This document shows, piece by piece, positions 16,673-24,935 of a stretch of DNA of 64,000 nucleotides (position 1 is its first letter; every line of letters starts with the position of its first letter). The stretch spans positions 310,001 to 374,000 of the forward strand of contig NZ_CP110806.1 in assembly GCF_026184235.1 (NCBI RefSeq), written 5' to 3'. The DNA is from Cellulomonas sp. S1-8. Its GTDB lineage: Bacteria; Actinomycetota; Actinomycetes; Actinomycetales; Cellulomonadaceae. A program made the translations under genes and the position numbers. The notes under the pieces are model-generated. The model searched no databases. It saw nothing but the letters and a program-made list of their open reading frames with translations, and had not been told where the DNA came from.

Positions 16673-17446
16673 GTGACCGCACTCGAAGGCCTGCGGACCG
16701 GGCGCCACCCCCGGTCGTCCACCTACGACGCCGCCTGGCTGGTCGGGCTGGACATGGGCCCGAACCCGTTGTGGCTGCTCGAGGACCTCGCGCAGGACCT
16801 GGGCCTGCGACCCGGCATGCGCGTGCTCGACCTCGGCTCGGGTCGCGGCGCCACCTCGGTCTTCCTGGCCCACGAGTTCGGCGTGCAGGTCGTCGCGGCC
16901 GACCTGTGGGTCTCGCCCGACGACGCCGCCGCGGTGTTCGCCGCGGCCGGGGTCGGCGACCGGGTGCTCGCCGTGCGGGCGGAGGCCCATGCCCTGCCGT
17001 TCGGCGCCCGCAGCTTCGACGCGGTCGTCAGCATCGACGCCTTCGAGTACTTCGGCACCTCCGAGCACTACCTGCCCTCCCTGGCGCGGTTCGTCGTGCC
17101 CGGCGGCGGGATCGGCGTCGCCACCCCGGCGCTCCGGACCGAGGTGGGCGACGTGGAGGCGCTCCCGCCGCACGTCCGCGCGTGCGTCGGATGGGAGGCG
17201 CTGGCCTGGCACACCCCGCGGTGGTGGGAGCAGCGCTGGGCGGCGACCGGGGCGGTCGACGCCGTCCGGGCGCGCTGGCAGGACGACGGCTGGCACGACT
17301 GGCTGGTCTGGCAGCGGGCCGTCGCCGAGGCGTCGGGGACGCAGGAGGACGGCGTCCTGGCGATGCTCGAGGCGGACCAGGGCCGGCACATCGGCTTCAC
17401 GCTCGTCACCGCGCGGGCGGTCGCCGGCCCGTCGTCGACACCATGA
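16673..17446 (+). CDS. Class I SAM-dependent methyltransferase
   Basis: About 257 residues with motif I VLDLGSGRGATSVFLA, VVAADLWVSPDDA, and FDAVVSIDAFEYFG. It resembles small-molecule methyltransferases of the cyclopropane-synthase-like/Methyltransf_11 type, with the extra C-terminal helices rich in tryptophan (HTPRWWEQRWAA). GTG at 16673 or 16664. It follows arsR by about 75 bases on the same strand, but a link to arsenic is not shown by any motif. Confidence 0.75.
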   Translation: MTALEGLRTGRHPRSSTYDAAWLVGLDMGPNPLWLLEDLAQDLGLRPGMRVLDLGSGRGATSVFLAHEFGVQVVAADLWVSPDDAAAVFAAAGVGDRVLAVRAEAHALPFGARSFDAVVSIDAFEYFGTSEHYLPSLARFVVPGGGIGVATPALRTEVGDVEALPPHVRACVGWEALAWHTPRWWEQRWAATGAVDAVRARWQDDGWHDWLVWQRAVAEASGTQEDGVLAMLEADQGRHIGFTLVTARAVAGPSSTP

Positions 17447-17453
17447 CCTGACC

Positions 17454-17513
17454 CTCTGCCGTCCGGCGCTCTGCCGTCAGGCGCTCTGCCGTCCGGCGCT
17501 CTGCCGTCAGGCG
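17454..17513. repeat. Four exact 15-bp tandem copies, alternating by one base
   Basis: CTCTGCCGTCCGGCG and CTCTGCCGTCAGGCG alternate twice, so the array is a perfect duplication of a 30-bp unit. The last copy contains the stop codon of the convergent deazaflavin oxidoreductase gene (17507-17509). Confidence 0.9.
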
Positions 17514-17983
17514 GCGTCGGGGCGGCGGCGGAGCCGGACGACCGGGAGCTCGCGGTCCGTCGCCTCGGCGTACTTGCCGAACTGGGGCCCCGCAGCCGTG
17601 AGGTCGGCCCACGCGCGGGCACGCTCGTCGTCGTGCAGCTGCTCGGCGGTGACGTCGATGCGCTGCCCGTCCAGCTCGATGCGGACGCGGTCCGGGTGCG
17701 CCGCGAGGTTGTGGAACCAGGCGGGGTTGCGGACCTGGCCGGCGGCGGAGGCGACGACGAGCCACGTGCCGTCCCCGCCGGGGAACCACGCGAGGGGCGT
17801 CGAGCGCTCCTCCCCGCTCTTGGCCCCGACGGTGGTGAGCACCAGGACGTCCATGCCGCCCATGAGGGCGCGCCCGCCGGTGGAGCGCACGCGGCGGGCG
17901 GTGAACCGGTTGACCAGGCGGACGACCGGCGCCGGCAGGGGGAACCGGGCGCCGCGCGTGCCGGTGGGGGTGTGGAAGCTCAT
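17507..17983 (-). CDS. Deazaflavin (F420)-dependent nitroreductase family oxidoreductase
   Basis: A 158-residue split-beta-barrel protein of the Ddn family: VLVLTTVGAKSGEERSTPLA binds the deazaflavin phosphate, followed by VVASAAGQVRNPAWFHNLAAHPD. Such enzymes reduce quinones or other electrophiles with F420H2. It is co-transcribed with the MarR regulator upstream: the start ATG overlaps the MarR stop (ATGA), so the regulator likely controls it in response to an electrophile. Confidence 0.88.
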   Translation of the reverse strand: MSFHTPTGTRGARFPLPAPVVRLVNRFTARRVRSTGGRALMGGMDVLVLTTVGAKSGEERSTPLAWFPGGDGTWLVVASAAGQVRNPAWFHNLAAHPDRVRIELDGQRIDVTAEQLHDDERARAWADLTAAGPQFGKYAEATDRELPVVRLRRRPDAA

Positions 17984-18486
17984 GGTGGGGTCCTGTCTGT
18001 CGGAAGGGGTCGGACCGGTGCGGGCGCGGGCTGCGGGTCGGCAGCGGTGACGATCGTGCGGGTGCACGCGTCGTAGCGCGTCCGGTCGGGCGGGGGCAGC
18101 GTCGCCACGACGTCGTCGAGGCACGTCGCCAGCTCGGCGTGGAACGCGTCGCACGCCGACGCGCCGGCGGGGGTGACGACGACCTGGGTCGCGCGGCGGT
18201 CGCCCGGCACGGGCTCCCGCCGGACCAGGTCGCGTGCGGCGGCCCGGTCGACGAGTCCCGTCAGGGCGGGCTTCTCGACGCCGAGGTCCTGCGCGAGGGC
18301 GGTCATGCGGCACGGGCCGTCCGTCAGCAGCGCGAGGAGCCGCGCCTGCATCGGGGTGAGCCCGTGCCGGTCGGCCACGGCCGTCACGCGCGTGTGGACG
18401 AGCAGCGCGAGGCGGGCGAGGGGGTGCGTCAGGTCGGCGCCGCAGGAGCGCTGCGCCGTCCGGGGGTTCGAGGCCGTCTCGCTCAC
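17980..18486 (-). CDS. MarR family transcriptional regulator
   Basis: About 168 residues with the winged-helix core MQARLLALLTDGPCRMTALAQDLGVEKPALTGLVDRAAARDLVRREPVPGDRR split over helices, and the DxR wing (GDRR). First gene of the operon with the deazaflavin oxidoreductase. The GTG at 18486 is taken as start; an ATG at 18501 is in frame and could serve instead. Its start region is covered by a very large palindrome, which implies tight autoregulation. Confidence 0.88.
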   Translation of the reverse strand: MSETASNPRTAQRSCGADLTHPLARLALLVHTRVTAVADRHGLTPMQARLLALLTDGPCRMTALAQDLGVEKPALTGLVDRAAARDLVRREPVPGDRRATQVVVTPAGASACDAFHAELATCLDDVVATLPPPDRTRYDACTRTIVTAADPQPAPAPVRPLPTDRTPP

Positions 18487-18536
18487 CCCGCGAAGGTACA
18501 TGGCACGAACAGTTCGTGTCACGTACTTTCGCGGGG
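18486..18536. promoter_or_regulatory. 51-bp near-perfect palindrome over the marR start
   Basis: Arms of 24 bases (18486-18509 and 18513-18536) differ at three positions around a 3-base centre. The core CACGAAC/TTCGTG is the probable MarR site. The palindrome also covers the stop codon of the WYL gene (18519-18521). Confidence 0.75.
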
Positions 18537-19574
18537 AGCGTCGGGCGCCGATGGCTCGCCCATCGGGCCGGGGCGGCCGGCGCGCGCGTAGCGGGTCGCG
18601 AGACGGTCGAACGCGTCGCGCAGCTCGTCGGGGTCCTCGACCCGCACGTCGGCGTCGAAGCGCCCGAGCTGCGCGGCGAGCGCGGTCCACGACCAGGACC
18701 CCGCCCGCAGGCGGCAGCGCCCGTCCCCGAGGTCCTCGACGACGCCGTCACCCGCGAACGGCAGGACGTCCCGGGCAGGCGCGTCGAGGACGACGGTGCC
18801 CTGGCACGGCCACGTGCCGCCCGACGTCGCCCCGGTGAACCGCGCCGCGAGCAGCTGCCGCACGTCCCCGCCGGGCACGGTGCGCGGCGCGAACCGCGGG
18901 CCGGTCGGGGTGCGCGGCGTCATCCGGTCGACCCGGAACACGCGCCAGTCCGCGCGCTCGAGGTCCCACGCGACGAGGTACCAGCGCCCCAGGGCGGCGA
19001 CCAGGTGGTGCGGCTCGGTGCGCCGCGGGCCGGCGGGCGTGCCGACGGGCGCGGCGACGTCGGAGGCGTCGGGGCCGCGGCCGCCCGCGTAGTCGAACCG
19101 CAGGACCTCCCGCGTCCGGACCGCCGACGACACCGCGACGAGCACGTCGGTCGGGACGGCCGCGGGTGCGCGCGTGCCGTCCGGCGCGGTGTCGAAGGCG
19201 AGCGCCTCGGCCCGCCGCCGCAGCCGCGGCGGCATGACGCGGCGGATCGTCGCCAGCGCGCGCTCGGCGGCCTCGTCGGCGTGGGTGCCCAGCAGCGGGA
19301 CCGCCTGCAGCGCCACTGCGATCGCCGTGACCTGGTCCTCGTCGAGCAGCAGCGGGGGCAGCTCGGCGCCGGCCTCCAGGCGGTACCCGCCGACGGACCC
19401 GCGGTCCGCGTGGACGCGGTAGCCCATCTCCCGCAGCCGGTCCACGTCGCGCCGCACGGTGCGCGGGCTGATGCCGAGGCGCTCGGCCAGCACGGGTCCG
19501 GGCCAGTCGCGCGGGGTCTGCAGCAGCGACAGCAGCCGCAGCAACCGCGTGGTGGTCGTGCCCGATGTCCCCAT
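18519..19574 (-). CDS. WYL-domain DeoR/YafY-type transcriptional regulator
   Basis: 351 residues: N-terminal HTH_11 (RLLRLLSLLQ, LAERLGISPRTVRRDVDRLREMG), a linker, then a WYL domain (VLRFDYAG, PHHLVAALGRWYLVAWDLERADWRVFRVDRM with the RWYLVAWD core) and a C-terminal WCX extension. Divergent from the VOC-protein gene, which is the most likely target. The 3' end runs into the palindrome of the next operon. Confidence 0.9.
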   Translation of the reverse strand: MGTSGTTTTRLLRLLSLLQTPRDWPGPVLAERLGISPRTVRRDVDRLREMGYRVHADRGSVGGYRLEAGAELPPLLLDEDQVTAIAVALQAVPLLGTHADEAAERALATIRRVMPPRLRRRAEALAFDTAPDGTRAPAAVPTDVLVAVSSAVRTREVLRFDYAGGRGPDASDVAAPVGTPAGPRRTEPHHLVAALGRWYLVAWDLERADWRVFRVDRMTPRTPTGPRFAPRTVPGGDVRQLLAARFTGATSGGTWPCQGTVVLDAPARDVLPFAGDGVVEDLGDGRCRLRAGSWSWTALAAQLGRFDADVRVEDPDELRDAFDRLATRYARAGRPGPMGEPSAPDAPREST

Positions 19575-19591
19575 GGGTCGAACCTAGGCGC

Positions 19592-19616
19592 CATCAGGCC
19601 AGGAACTGACCTGATG
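19592..19616. promoter_or_regulatory. Inverted repeat CATCAGG-11-CCTGATG
   Basis: Perfect 7-bp arms in the 100-base spacer between the divergent WYL regulator and VOC genes, next to the WYL start. Candidate WYL operator. Confidence 0.6.
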
Positions 19617-19674
19617 CCAGTGCATCGTCAGGGGTGCCGGGACGTCCCCGGCGCGTCGTGAACGAGGAGCACCC

Positions 19675-20097
19675 ATGACCATCAGCACCACCACCCACCT
19701 CAACTTCCGCGGCGACGCGCGCGCGGCGCTCGAGCTCTACGGGTCCGCGTTCGGCGGCGACGCGACCGTCGTGACGTACGCCCAGGCGGGCGCCGTCACC
19801 GACCCCGCCGAGTCCGACCAGGTCATGTGGGGCCAGGTCGCCTCACCCGCCGGCTTCCGGGTGATGGCGTACGACGTGCCGTCGCACACCGCCTACGAGC
19901 CGGGCGTGAACCCCGTCTTCGTGTCCGTGCGCGGCACCGACGCGGACGAGCTGCGCCGGTACTGGGACGGCCTCGCGGAGGGCGCCACCGTCCGCGTGCC
20001 CCTCGCGCCCGCGGCCTGGTCGCCGCTCTACGGCATGGTCACCGACCGCTTCGGCGTGACGTGGGTGCTCGACGTCGAGGTCGCCTGGGCGGGCTGA
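19675..20097 (+). CDS. VOC family (PhnB-like) protein
   Basis: A 140-residue glyoxalase-fold protein: HLNFRGDARAALELYGSAFGGDATVVTYAQAG at the N-terminus and MVTDRFGVTWVLDVEV at the end are typical of PhnB/3-demethylubiquinone-methyltransferase-like VOC proteins. Metal dependence and substrate are unknown. Preceded by GAGGAG and paired with the divergent WYL regulator, a common arrangement in actinobacteria. Confidence 0.9.
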   Translation: MTISTTTHLNFRGDARAALELYGSAFGGDATVVTYAQAGAVTDPAESDQVMWGQVASPAGFRVMAYDVPSHTAYEPGVNPVFVSVRGTDADELRRYWDGLAEGATVRVPLAPAAWSPLYGMVTDRFGVTWVLDVEVAWAG

Positions 20098-20114
20098 CCG
20101 GCGGGCGGCCCCCG

Positions 20115-21278
20115 CTACCCGGCGACGAGCTCGACGCGCAGGATGCGGTCGTCGCCGGGGCGCGGCGGGGTGCCGCCCCAGGTCGCGCGGTCCGTGTTGG
20201 ACGTGACGAGCCACAGCGCGCCGTCGGGCGCGACCTCGACCGTGCGGATGCGGCCGTGCTCGCCGGTGAACCACTCGACGGGGTCGCCCGCCGGGCGCGG
20301 GCCGTCGACCGGGAGCTGCCAGAGGCGCCGGCCGCCGAGCGCGCCCAGCCAGATCGACCCGCCCGCGTAGGCGACGCCGGACGGCGACGCGTCGTCGGGG
20401 TGGAGCGTGAAGACGGGAGGCTCCCCGTGGTCGCCCGACGTGCCCTCGGACGCAGGCCAGCCGTAGTCGAGCCCGGGCCGCAGGACGTTGAGCTCGTCCC
20501 AGGTGCGGTGCCCGAGCTCGGAGGCGTACGCCGTGCCGTCGGGGCCGAACGCGATGCCCTGGACGTTGCGGTGGCCGGAGGAGTAGATGGGGGAGTCCGC
20601 GGGGTTGTCGTCGGGGATGGTCCCGTCGGTGGCGATCCGCAGGACCTTGCCGTTGAGCGAGTCGCCCGCGGCGGCGTTGGCCGGGTCGAAGGCGTCGCCG
20701 GTGCCGATCCACAGGTGGCCGTCGGGGCCGATCCGGAGCCGCCCGCCGTGGTGCCGGTCGGCGGTCTCGATGCCGTCGAGCAGGACGCGGTCGACCCGCA
20801 GGGACCGCAGGTCGTCGGCGAGGGTGAGCGCGAGGACGCGGTTGGTCGGCGAGGAGGACGCGTAGGCGTAGACGGTCCGGTCCTCGTCGAAGTCCGGGGA
20901 CGCGACGATGCCCAGGAGCCCGCCCTCGGAGGTGACCGCGACCCCGGGGACGAGGCCGACGACGCTCGGCGCCCCGCCGCCCGGGGGCAGGTGCAGGATC
21001 TCGCCGGTCGAGCGGCTCGAGACCAGGGCGGCGCCGTCGGGCAGGAACGTCAGCCCCCACGGCATGACGAGGCCGGTGGCCACCTCCGTCACGTCGCCGG
21101 GGACGAGCCGCGGGCCGGCGGGCGGAGCGGACGAGCCGGACGGCGCCACCGACGGGGCGGGGGCTGAGGGTGCGACCGACGTGGCGGCGGGCGTGGCGCT
21201 GCCCGGCGTGCACGCGGCGAGCAGCAGGGTGGCGGCGGTGACCGCGGCGGCTGCGCGCGGGCGGGGGGAGGGGGGCAT
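20115..21278 (-). CDS. PQQ-type soluble glucose/sorbosone dehydrogenase-like lipoprotein
   Basis: 387 residues. A lipobox LLLAAC (Cys22) marks a lipoprotein; a Pro/Ser/Ala-rich spacer follows. The beta-propeller has [49 protein letters not shown] (with the catalytic-type histidine) and [15 protein letters not shown], all typical of the GSDH/PQQ sugar dehydrogenase family. The likely role is periplasmic or surface oxidation of sugars, fitting a saccharolytic organism. PQQ supply is not visible here. Divergent from a TetR regulator. Confidence 0.88.
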   Translation of the reverse strand: MPPSPRPRAAAAVTAATLLLAACTPGSATPAATSVAPSAPAPSVAPSGSSAPPAGPRLVPGDVTEVATGLVMPWGLTFLPDGAALVSSRSTGEILHLPPGGGAPSVVGLVPGVAVTSEGGLLGIVASPDFDEDRTVYAYASSSPTNRVLALTLADDLRSLRVDRVLLDGIETADRHHGGRLRIGPDGHLWIGTGDAFDPANAAAGDSLNGKVLRIATDGTIPDDNPADSPIYSSGHRNVQGIAFGPDGTAYASELGHRTWDELNVLRPGLDYGWPASEGTSGDHGEPPVFTLHPDDASPSGVAYAGGSIWLGALGGRRLWQLPVDGPRPAGDPVEWFTGEHGRIRTVEVAPDGALWLVTSNTDRATWGGTPPRPGDDRILRVELVAG

Positions 21279-21299
21279 CGTCGGCTCCTGTCGCGGCGG

Positions 21300-21395
21300 G
21301 TTATCGGTGATAACTACGACGCTAACATATCGCCGTTAACTGTCCACAGGTTGCGGCGGTAGTAGCGAGGTCGCCCGGAACTGTTAGCGTCGCTA
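21300..21395. promoter_or_regulatory. Three dyads between sugar dehydrogenase and TetR genes
   Basis: GTTATCGGTGATAAC (21300-21314) is a perfect 15-base palindrome; a TAAC-8-GTTA repeat follows about nine bases later; TAGCGTCGCTA (21385-21395) ends two bases before the TetR start. GTTA/TAAC half-sites recur, so one TetR-type repressor may bind several times. Confidence 0.6.
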
Positions 21396-21396
21396 C

Positions 21397-22113
21397 GTGA
21401 GTGAGACCGTGCGGGCCCGGATCATCGACGCAGCACTGCGCCTGCTGGACGACGGCGGGCCGGAGGCGATGTCGACGCGCGCCGTCAGCGCCGCGGCCGG
21501 GGTCCAGGCCCCGACCCTCTACCGCCTCTTCCGCGACAAGCAGGGGCTGCTCGACGCGGTCACGGAGCACCGGTTCGACGAGTACCTCGCCGACAAGACG
21601 GACCGCCCCCGCGCCGAGAACCCGGTGGAGGACCTGCGCCGCGGCTTCGACCTGCACGTCGGCTTCGGGCTCGCGAACCCCGCGGTGTACGTCGCCGTCT
21701 ACGGCGGAGCCCCCCGCCCGGACGGCCCCGCCCCCGCCGTGCTGCGCGCGGAGCAGGTCCTGCTGGCGATGATGCGGCGGGTCGCCGCCGCGGGACGCCT
21801 CCGCGTCGACGAGACCACCGCGGCCCACGTCCTGCACGCCGCGGGCCGCGGGACGACGCTGCTCCTCATCTCGACGCCCCCGGACGAGCGCGACCTGCGG
21901 CTGCCCGAGATCGCGCGCGAGGCGGTCATCGCCGCCATCACCACCGCTGCGCCCGCCGCGTCCGGCGGGTCGGCTGCGCCCGGCGAGCCCGCCGCGGAGC
22001 CGCTCGCGGTCGCGGCCCGCACGATCCGCGCGGCCCTCCCCGACGTCGGTGCCCTCAGCCCCGCGGAGAAGGACCTCCTCGCGGAGTGGCTCGACCGCCT
22101 CACCCCACCCTGA
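21397..22113 (+). CDS. TetR/AcrR family regulator
   Basis: 238 residues; N-terminal HTH RARIIDAALRLLDDGGPEAMSTRAVSAAAGVQAPTLYRLFRDKQGLLDAV in consecutive segments. The ligand-binding part is C-terminal and family-unspecific. GTG at 21397, directly after the TAGCGTCGCTA palindrome. Divergent from the sugar dehydrogenase, its probable target. Confidence 0.9.
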   Translation: MSETVRARIIDAALRLLDDGGPEAMSTRAVSAAAGVQAPTLYRLFRDKQGLLDAVTEHRFDEYLADKTDRPRAENPVEDLRRGFDLHVGFGLANPAVYVAVYGGAPRPDGPAPAVLRAEQVLLAMMRRVAAAGRLRVDETTAAHVLHAAGRGTTLLLISTPPDERDLRLPEIAREAVIAAITTAAPAASGGSAAPGEPAAEPLAVAARTIRAALPDVGALSPAEKDLLAEWLDRLTPP

Positions 22114-22138
22114 CCCCCCGCCCCCCGCCCCCCGCGAA

Positions 22139-22183
22139 AGTGTGAAGCCTTGATGCCGGATCCCGGCAACAAGGCTTCACACT
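22139..22183 (+). terminator. 21-bp hairpin after TetR
   Basis: Bases 22139-22159 pair with 22163-22183 with one mismatch and a 3-base loop, 25 bases after the TetR stop. No T-tract. Confidence 0.85.
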
Positions 22184-22206
22184 CTGCGACTCCGCCCGAT
22201 CGCGCA

Positions 22207-22217
22207 GCCAAACGTTT
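22207..22217. promoter_or_regulatory. Operator candidate CAAACGTTTCG
   Basis: Contains the perfect octamer palindrome AAACGTTT. It is 78 bases upstream of the Cip1-like gene, in line with the AAACG set of the xylanolytic genes. Confidence 0.5.
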
Positions 22218-22294
22218 CGCTCGGGGACCCACCCGTGAGCGGCTGCCTAGCATCCGAGGGGTCCCCCACCCTTCGACGAACGGTTGGTGCGCGC

Positions 22295-23122
22295 ATGAGG
22301 ACGATCCGAACCCTGGTCACCGTGGCGGCGCTCGCCGTCGCCACGCTGGTGGTGGCACCGGCCGCGACGGCGGGCAGCGAGCTCGACGGGGGCCGCGGCC
22401 CCGGGCACGGACCCGGCGACCGCGGTCCGTGCGCCCGCACGGACGCGCTGTTCTGCGAGGACTTCGAGTCCGAGCCCGTCGGCGGTGCAGCGAGCCTCGA
22501 CTGGGGCGTCGACACCCGGCACGGCACGCTGAAGGTCGAGCGCGCCGGACGGGCCGGCAAGGTGCTGCGCGTGCACACCGAGGGCAACGGGTACGCGTTC
22601 CTCAAGGTGGTGGACTTCGCGGCCGCCGAGAACACGTTCTACGGGCGCCTGCGGATCAAGGTCGACGACTTCCCGACGGCGCCGGACTGGGCGCACTTCA
22701 CGCTCGTCGAGATCACCGGGTCCGGCAGCGACGAGGTCGTCCGCCCGCTCGGCGGGCAGTTCGCCCCGACCGTCGGCCCCGACGCGACGTTCTGGGGCAT
22801 CGGCGCCGACGGGGGTCCGACGGGCGACTGGACGAGCTGGCGCGAGTCCGCGCCCACCGTCGAGGACCGGTGGCAGTGCGTCGAGTTCGAGTGGTACGCC
22901 CCGGAGAACCGCGTGTCGGTGTGGTTCGACGGCGTCCCGCAGCCGGACCTGACGGTGTCCACCTCCGAGCACGGCGGCGCGGACACGGACTTCGTCCTGC
23001 CGACGGCCGACACCGTGAAGATCGGCTGGCAGCTCTACCAGGGCGGTCCGACGCCGGACCACTTCGACGTCTGGGTCGACGACATCACGCTCGCGGCCGA
23101 CCGCGTCGGCTGCGCGCGCTGA
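22295..23122 (+). CDS. Secreted Cip1-like jelly-roll protein (possible polysaccharide lyase)
   Basis: 275 residues with a signal peptide (VVAPAATA-GSEL) and a GHGPGDRG-type segment. The rest parallels the core of fungal Cip1 from Trichoderma reesei: CEDFES at the start, WQCVEFEWYAPENRVSVWFDG matching FQCFEYHLGTDGTIETWLNG in layout, a GW-LYQG/GW-AYSG segment, and the ending VWVDDITLAADRVGC against VWFDDISIASTRVGC. Cip1 is a cellulase-co-induced protein with a concanavalin-like fold related to PL20 glucuronan lyases. Lyase activity here is unproven. ATG at 22295 lacks a strong ribosome site; a GTG-containing longer frame starts at 22235. Confidence 0.75.
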   Translation: MRTIRTLVTVAALAVATLVVAPAATAGSELDGGRGPGHGPGDRGPCARTDALFCEDFESEPVGGAASLDWGVDTRHGTLKVERAGRAGKVLRVHTEGNGYAFLKVVDFAAAENTFYGRLRIKVDDFPTAPDWAHFTLVEITGSGSDEVVRPLGGQFAPTVGPDATFWGIGADGGPTGDWTSWRESAPTVEDRWQCVEFEWYAPENRVSVWFDGVPQPDLTVSTSEHGGADTDFVLPTADTVKIGWQLYQGGPTPDHFDVWVDDITLAADRVGCAR

Positions 23123-23140
23123 CCCAAGCCCCACCCCTCA

Positions 23141-23192
23141 CCGCGAGAGGTCGATCCAGCCTCGCCTGCCGGGCCGGATCGACCTCTCGCGG
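23141..23192 (+). terminator. 17-bp perfect hairpin after Cip1-like gene
   Basis: Bases 23141-23157 pair with 23176-23192 around an 18-base loop. Confidence 0.85.
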
Positions 23193-23220
23193 GCTGGGTG
23201 TGGGGGAGAATGTCGTCGGA

Positions 23221-23267
23221 CGCGGGCTCCTGTCCCGACCATCGCTGAGAGGCGGCAGGAGCCCGCG
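23221..23267 (-). terminator. 12-bp hairpin at the 3' end of the ABC operon
   Basis: Bases 23221-23232 pair with 23256-23267. It serves the convergent permease gene that ends at 23334. Confidence 0.75.
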
Positions 23268-23278
23268 TTCGTCGTCCG

Positions 23279-23314
23279 CGTCTCGCCGTGCGTCTCGCCG
23301 TGCGTCTCGCCGTG
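23279..23314. repeat. Three exact 12-bp tandem copies of CGTCTCGCCGTG
   Basis: Located between the terminator and the stop of the ABC permease gene. Confidence 0.9.
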
Positions 23315-23333
23315 CCCGTCGTCGCCGACGGGC

Positions 23334-24935
23334 TCAGCGGGCCAGGTCGCGGTGGCGGAAGCCGGCGAAGCCGACGGCCACCAGGCCCGCCGTCACGAGC
23401 GTGATCCAGCCCAGCCCCGACCAGTCAGGGGCGACGACGGTGATGACGGGGACGTGCCAGAACGGGCTGATGCCGAGCACCCAGTCGTCGAGGCCGAACG
23501 TCGGGCCCAGCAGCGTCAGGACGAACGACGCGAGCACGCCCGCCCAGGCCGCGAGGCTCGCGGCGGGCCGGGCGCCGACGACCGCGACCGACAGCGCGAC
23601 GACCGTCCAGACGGCGGGCACCGTGGCGACGGCCTGGACCAGCACCTCGGCGAAGGACACCCCGATGTCCGCGCGGGACGCGAGGACGGCCACCAGCGTG
23701 CCCGCGACCAGCACGTTCACGGTCGACACGGCCAGGGCGAGGGCGACGTGGCTCGCGTAGCAGCGGGCACGCGTGACGGCACCGGCGAGCAGCGGCTCGA
23801 CGCGGTCGTCCAGCTCCTCCGCGCGCAGCCGGAGCAGGATCTGCACGCCGGGGACGGTCGCGACGATCCCGACGAGGCCGAGGACGGTGCGCACGAACAC
23901 GCCGGTCAGCTCGTCGGGCGTGGTGGCGCCGGACGCCAGGATCTGCTGCACGCCGGCGTTGCCGGTCACCACGTCGCTGATCGACGTCGTGAAGTAGCCG
24001 AAGACCACGCCCAGGGCGACGAACGCGATCGCCCACGTGACGACCGGCGCGCGGTTCACGCGCACGGCGAGGCGCCACGTGCTGCGCGCGGTGCCCCGCG
24101 CAGGGCCGGGGCGGGGCGCGATCGACCCCTGGCCGAAGTCGCGGCGCGCCTGCAGGACGAACGCCACAGCGACCAGGGTCCCCGTGAACGCCACCGCGAG
24201 CAGCAGCGGCGCCCAGTGGTCGCCGCTCGCCGGGCGGGTCTCGAGCGTCCAGCCCAGCGGGTTCGCCCAGATCGTCCACGCGGGGGCGTCGAGCGCCGCG
24301 CAGAACCCGCGCAACCCGAACAGCACGCCCAGCGTCCCGATGGCGAGCGAGCCGGCCGTCCGGGCGTCGGACCCGAGCTGCGCGGTGACGGCCGCGAGGC
24401 CGGCGAACATCCAGCCGCTCGCGGTGAACGTCGCGCCCAGCAGCAGCGACGACTCCCAGCCCCCGCCGCACAGCGCCGCGACGACGCCCGCGACGACGCC
24501 GGCGGCCAGCGACCCGACGAGCGCGAGCGCCACGCCCGCCACGAGCCGCGCCGAGCGCCCCATGACGCCCGACGCGAGCAGCTCGGCCTGTCCCGAGTCC
24601 TCCTGCGCGCGCGTCGCCCGGGTGACGGCGATGATCGCACCGAGCGCGACGAGGAAGCCGCCCAGGGCCAGGGTGCGCCACGCGTTGAACCCGTCGACGG
24701 TCGTCAGGTCGTGCGCGGGCCCGAAGATGAGGCTGAGCGCGGGGTTCGCGTCGATCGCCGCGGCCAGCAGCCGGCGCGCGGCGAGGTCGGGGAAAACCCA
24801 GGGGTAGACGACGACCGACGACGCGGTGAGCAGCGTCGCGATCGCGACCCAGGGCGCGAAGTGCCGGCCGTCGTGCCGGACGGTCGCGTGCAGCAGGGGC
24901 CGGGTCCCCGTCAGGGCGGTGCCGACGGCGCTCAT
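23334..24935 (-). CDS. ABC exporter permease (ABC-2 type, two-half 12-helix)
   Basis: 533 residues with about twelve hydrophobic helices in two halves, for example [39 protein letters not shown] and [19 protein letters not shown]. The [14 protein letters not shown] motif between helices is typical of the TetR-regulated actinobacterial ABC-2 exporters of polyketide/drug type. ATG overlaps the stop of the ATPase by four bases, so the two form one transporter. Substrate unknown. Confidence 0.87.
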   Translation of the reverse strand: MSAVGTALTGTRPLLHATVRHDGRHFAPWVAIATLLTASSVVVYPWVFPDLAARRLLAAAIDANPALSLIFGPAHDLTTVDGFNAWRTLALGGFLVALGAIIAVTRATRAQEDSGQAELLASGVMGRSARLVAGVALALVGSLAAGVVAGVVAALCGGGWESSLLLGATFTASGWMFAGLAAVTAQLGSDARTAGSLAIGTLGVLFGLRGFCAALDAPAWTIWANPLGWTLETRPASGDHWAPLLLAVAFTGTLVAVAFVLQARRDFGQGSIAPRPGPARGTARSTWRLAVRVNRAPVVTWAIAFVALGVVFGYFTTSISDVVTGNAGVQQILASGATTPDELTGVFVRTVLGLVGIVATVPGVQILLRLRAEELDDRVEPLLAGAVTRARCYASHVALALAVSTVNVLVAGTLVAVLASRADIGVSFAEVLVQAVATVPAVWTVVALSVAVVGARPAASLAAWAGVLASFVLTLLGPTFGLDDWVLGISPFWHVPVITVVAPDWSGLGWITLVTAGLVAVGFAGFRHRDLAR

